Positions 62,266-64,000 of a stretch of DNA of 64,000 bases are shown in pieces. This stretch comes from Candidatus Nitrospira neomarina (GTDB taxonomy: Bacteria > Nitrospirota > Nitrospiria > Nitrospirales > UBA8639). Under the pieces are notes generated by a model. The model made no database searches. It saw nothing but the letters and a program-made list of their open reading frames with translations, and was not told the DNA's origin. The position numbers and the translations under genes are program-made. The DNA lies in the NCBI RefSeq assembly GCF_032051675.1, contig NZ_CP116968.1:4395001-4459000 (forward strand). The letters run 5' to 3'. Within the stretch, counting starts at the first letter, position 1. Each line of letters starts with the position of its first letter.

Positions 62266-64000
62266 GAGGTGTGTGGTGTGCAGCCGGCTTCCTCTTGGTG
62301 GGCCTAGCCTGGTTGTTAGTGCCGGTGTGCGCGTTTGGGGAGAATCCCGCCGTCAATGATTTTCGGTTGGTTGACGGTTTTGAACGTGTCGGAGAATGGC
62401 AGACTGTCGCCACGGAATACAGTGAGGCCTCGCTCAGGATGACAGAAGGCGTGAAGGGCAATGCGCTTCAACTGTCCTATGAACTCCGAACCGCCGGGAC
62501 CGCCAATGTCCATCGGGGCCTTCAGCTTGATCTGTCAAACAATTTCGAGATCGCATTCACGCTTCGGGGGCATGCCCCACAGTCTACTTTTGAGATCCGG
62601 CTGGTTGATGACAGTGGAGCGAATGTCTGGTGGAAGCAGTTTCATGATTATGAATTTCCTGATGACTGGACAACCGTTCGTATTCGGCGAAGCGATATCC
62701 ATTTTGCCTGGGGGCCGATCAAGGACCATCATCTGAACACGATCGCCAAATTTGAGTTTGTGATTCTTGGCGAAACCGGTGACAAGGGGACAGTCGAATT
62801 CGATACCCTCCGGATGCGGCCACTTCCTGAACCGCCCGCCGTGATTCCGCCGGTCGTGGCAATGGCCGGCGACATCCCTGCCCCTGCCGTCGTGGACGGT
62901 AATCTTGAAACCACCTGGACGGCCGACACATCCACGGAACTTATATTTGATCTGGGCTATTTGCGCGATCTTGGCGGACTGACCTTGCGATGGGCCGAGG
63001 GTCAGATGCCGGAGGCGATGGACATGGCCCTTTCCGAAGACGGAACAGACTGGACCACGCCGCACTGGGAATTAGGTACCGGGCCTTCCTCGCTGGGGAC
63101 CATCGGGTATGTGCGAACGGCAGAGGCGTTCGGGCGTTATGTTCGTCTTACACTGACCCCGGCATCGGGCGAACGGATTGGCTTGCTGGAGGCTCGGATT
63201 GAACCACCGGAATTCGGGCAGGATGACAATCGGTTTCTCCTGTCCTTAGCCAGGGAAGCCAACAAGGGATTCTATCCACGCAGTTTCCTGGGGGAGCAGA
63301 TTTACTGGACTATCGTTGGCCCTCCTCAGGGTGGCCGGGCGGCCATGCTGTCTGAGGATGGCGCCATGGAACCGGGCCCCGGCGCGTTCTCGATTGAGCC
63401 GTTTTTTCTTGAGAATGGGTCGGTGCTGAGCTGGGCCGACGGCGAACATCACCACAGTCTGCTGGATGATTATCTGCCCTTGCCGCGCGTGCGCCGGACC
63501 CATGAGGGCCTATCATTGGAGATCAGTGCCCATCGTCCGCCTGTTCCCGCAGGAAGAGAAGGGGGAACGGACGGACATGCCCGGGATGTGGTGACCAGAT
63601 ATCGTGTGGTCAATACCGGCACGATTCCTCGAACACTCACACTGGCTCTTGCCATCCGCCCCATGCAGGTCGATCCGCCTACGCAGATTTTGAACCTTGT
63701 GGGTGGTGTCAGCAACATTGATCGGATCGGCTGGGATGGTGCTGTGTTTCAGGTGAATGGTGACTGGTCCGTGTATCCTGAGCTAAAGCCGGACCATGTC
63801 TCGCTCGCGGAATTTGAACGGGCCGGGTTCCCGCATGTGCAGGATGCCGGGGCAAGCACGGTTTCGCAAAGCCTCGTGGCGCCGGGAGGTTTCGGTTCCG
63901 GCGTCATGTATTTCCATGTTGATCTGAAGCCGGGTGAGGTTCGCGAAGTTTCTGTCGTCACGGTGCTCCATTCTGAAAGCGGGCGTCCGCCTGACCTGGA
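62262..64000 (+). CDS. secreted discoidin (F5/8 type C)-like protein, 3' end outside window
   Basis: An open frame of at least 579 codons that runs off the window. It begins with a Sec signal (AAGFLLVGLAWLLVPVCAFG). Residues about 27-185 look like a carbohydrate-binding-type beta-sandwich (VNDFRLVDGFERVGEWQ, FEIRLVDDSGANVWWKQF). Residues about 200-310 fit a discoidin domain: VVDGNLETTWTADTSTELIF, then DLGYLRDLGGLTLRW and MALSEDGTDWTTP. The rest to the end resembles the N-terminal region of glycan-acting enzymes but cannot be assigned. It overlaps permease 2 by ATGA, so it probably binds or cuts the polymer whose products are imported. Confidence 0.75.
   Translation, partial: MRGVWCAAGFLLVGLAWLLVPVCAFGENPAVNDFRLVDGFERVGEWQTVATEYSEASLRMTEGVKGNALQLSYELRTAGTANVHRGLQLDLSNNFEIAFTLRGHAPQSTFEIRLVDDSGANVWWKQFHDYEFPDDWTTVRIRRSDIHFAWGPIKDHHLNTIAKFEFVILGETGDKGTVEFDTLRMRPLPEPPAVIPPVVAMAGDIPAPAVVDGNLETTWTADTSTELIFDLGYLRDLGGLTLRWAEGQMPEAMDMALSEDGTDWTTPHWELGTGPSSLGTIGYVRTAEAFGRYVRLTLTPASGERIGLLEARIEPPEFGQDDNRFLLSLAREANKGFYPRSFLGEQIYWTIVGPPQGGRAAMLSEDGAMEPGPGAFSIEPFFLENGSVLSWADGEHHHSLLDDYLPLPRVRRTHEGLSLEISAHRPPVPAGREGGTDGHARDVVTRYRVVNTGTIPRTLTLALAIRPMQVDPPTQILNLVGGVSNIDRIGWDGAVFQVNGDWSVYPELKPDHVSLAEFERAGFPHVQDAGASTVSQSLVAPGGFGSGVMYFHVDLKPGEVREVSVVTVLHSESGRPPDL

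Noticed and set aside
1-64000. tRNA and rRNA genes
   Set aside because: No segment with a T-loop-like GGTTCGAATCC context and matching acceptor stem was found by eye; a tRNAscan-type search would be decisive.

Overview
The window is about 64 kb of a bacterial chromosome of moderate G+C with few introns of non-coding DNA in the first 38 kb and many relics after that. The gene set (hemD-CBS-hemB order, yicC-gmk-rpoZ-coaBC, a GufA-type ZIP transporter, a DUF255-aldo/keto reductase fusion, a phosphatase-phosphofructokinase fusion and a short foldback repeat) suggests a Nitrospirota bacterium close to Nitrospira. This is an inference from gene content; no 16S rRNA, tRNA or CRISPR array was seen.

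Bases 1-12,837 are housekeeping genes on the + strand: the end of hemD, a CBS protein, hemB, ribF, tilS, hpt, ftsH, folP, glmM, comEC and a pentapeptide-repeat protein. Several overlap or abut, so they are probably co-transcribed in blocks. Bases 13,000-21,100 hold mostly minus-strand genes: a ZIP metal transporter behind a perfect 19-bp palindrome, a 1,236-residue DUF255/aldo-keto reductase fusion, a one-haem cytochrome c, a J-domain protein, an ArsC/Spx-like protein, a small double-CxxC protein and NAD kinase. Bases 21,391-30,629 return to conserved + strand genes: clpC with a clear terminator, tsaD, hflX (apparently with an AUU start), nth, yicC, gmk, rpoZ and coaBC. Then come pyk (minus), a phosphatase/phosphofructokinase fusion, a phosphodiesterase-like protein, a Gfo/Idh oxidoreductase and a glycosyltransferase.

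From about 39,700 the window is accessory DNA. It holds a tandem pair of alpha/beta hydrolases with a decayed third copy, an IS5-type transposase relic, a membrane-anchored spermidine-synthase-like protein, two very small membrane proteins that standard ORF cut-offs miss, two paralogous secreted four-cysteine proteins, a 102-residue basic protein coupled to a radical SAM enzyme (a candidate peptide- or protein-modification pair), a large lipoprotein, an OsmC protein with a hairpin-rich leader, and a three-gene operon for an exported methyltransferase-like protein and an exported FAD oxidase joined to its neighbour by a nine-A slippery tract.

The last 7 kb is a carbohydrate ABC importer operon (binding lipoprotein, two permeases, then a secreted discoidin-like protein cut by the window end). 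A roughly 250-bp dispersed repeat lies before each of the three transporter genes; one copy sits inside a duplicated 5' end of the first permease gene. A possible LacI-family relic lies upstream. No ATPase gene for the importer is in the window.
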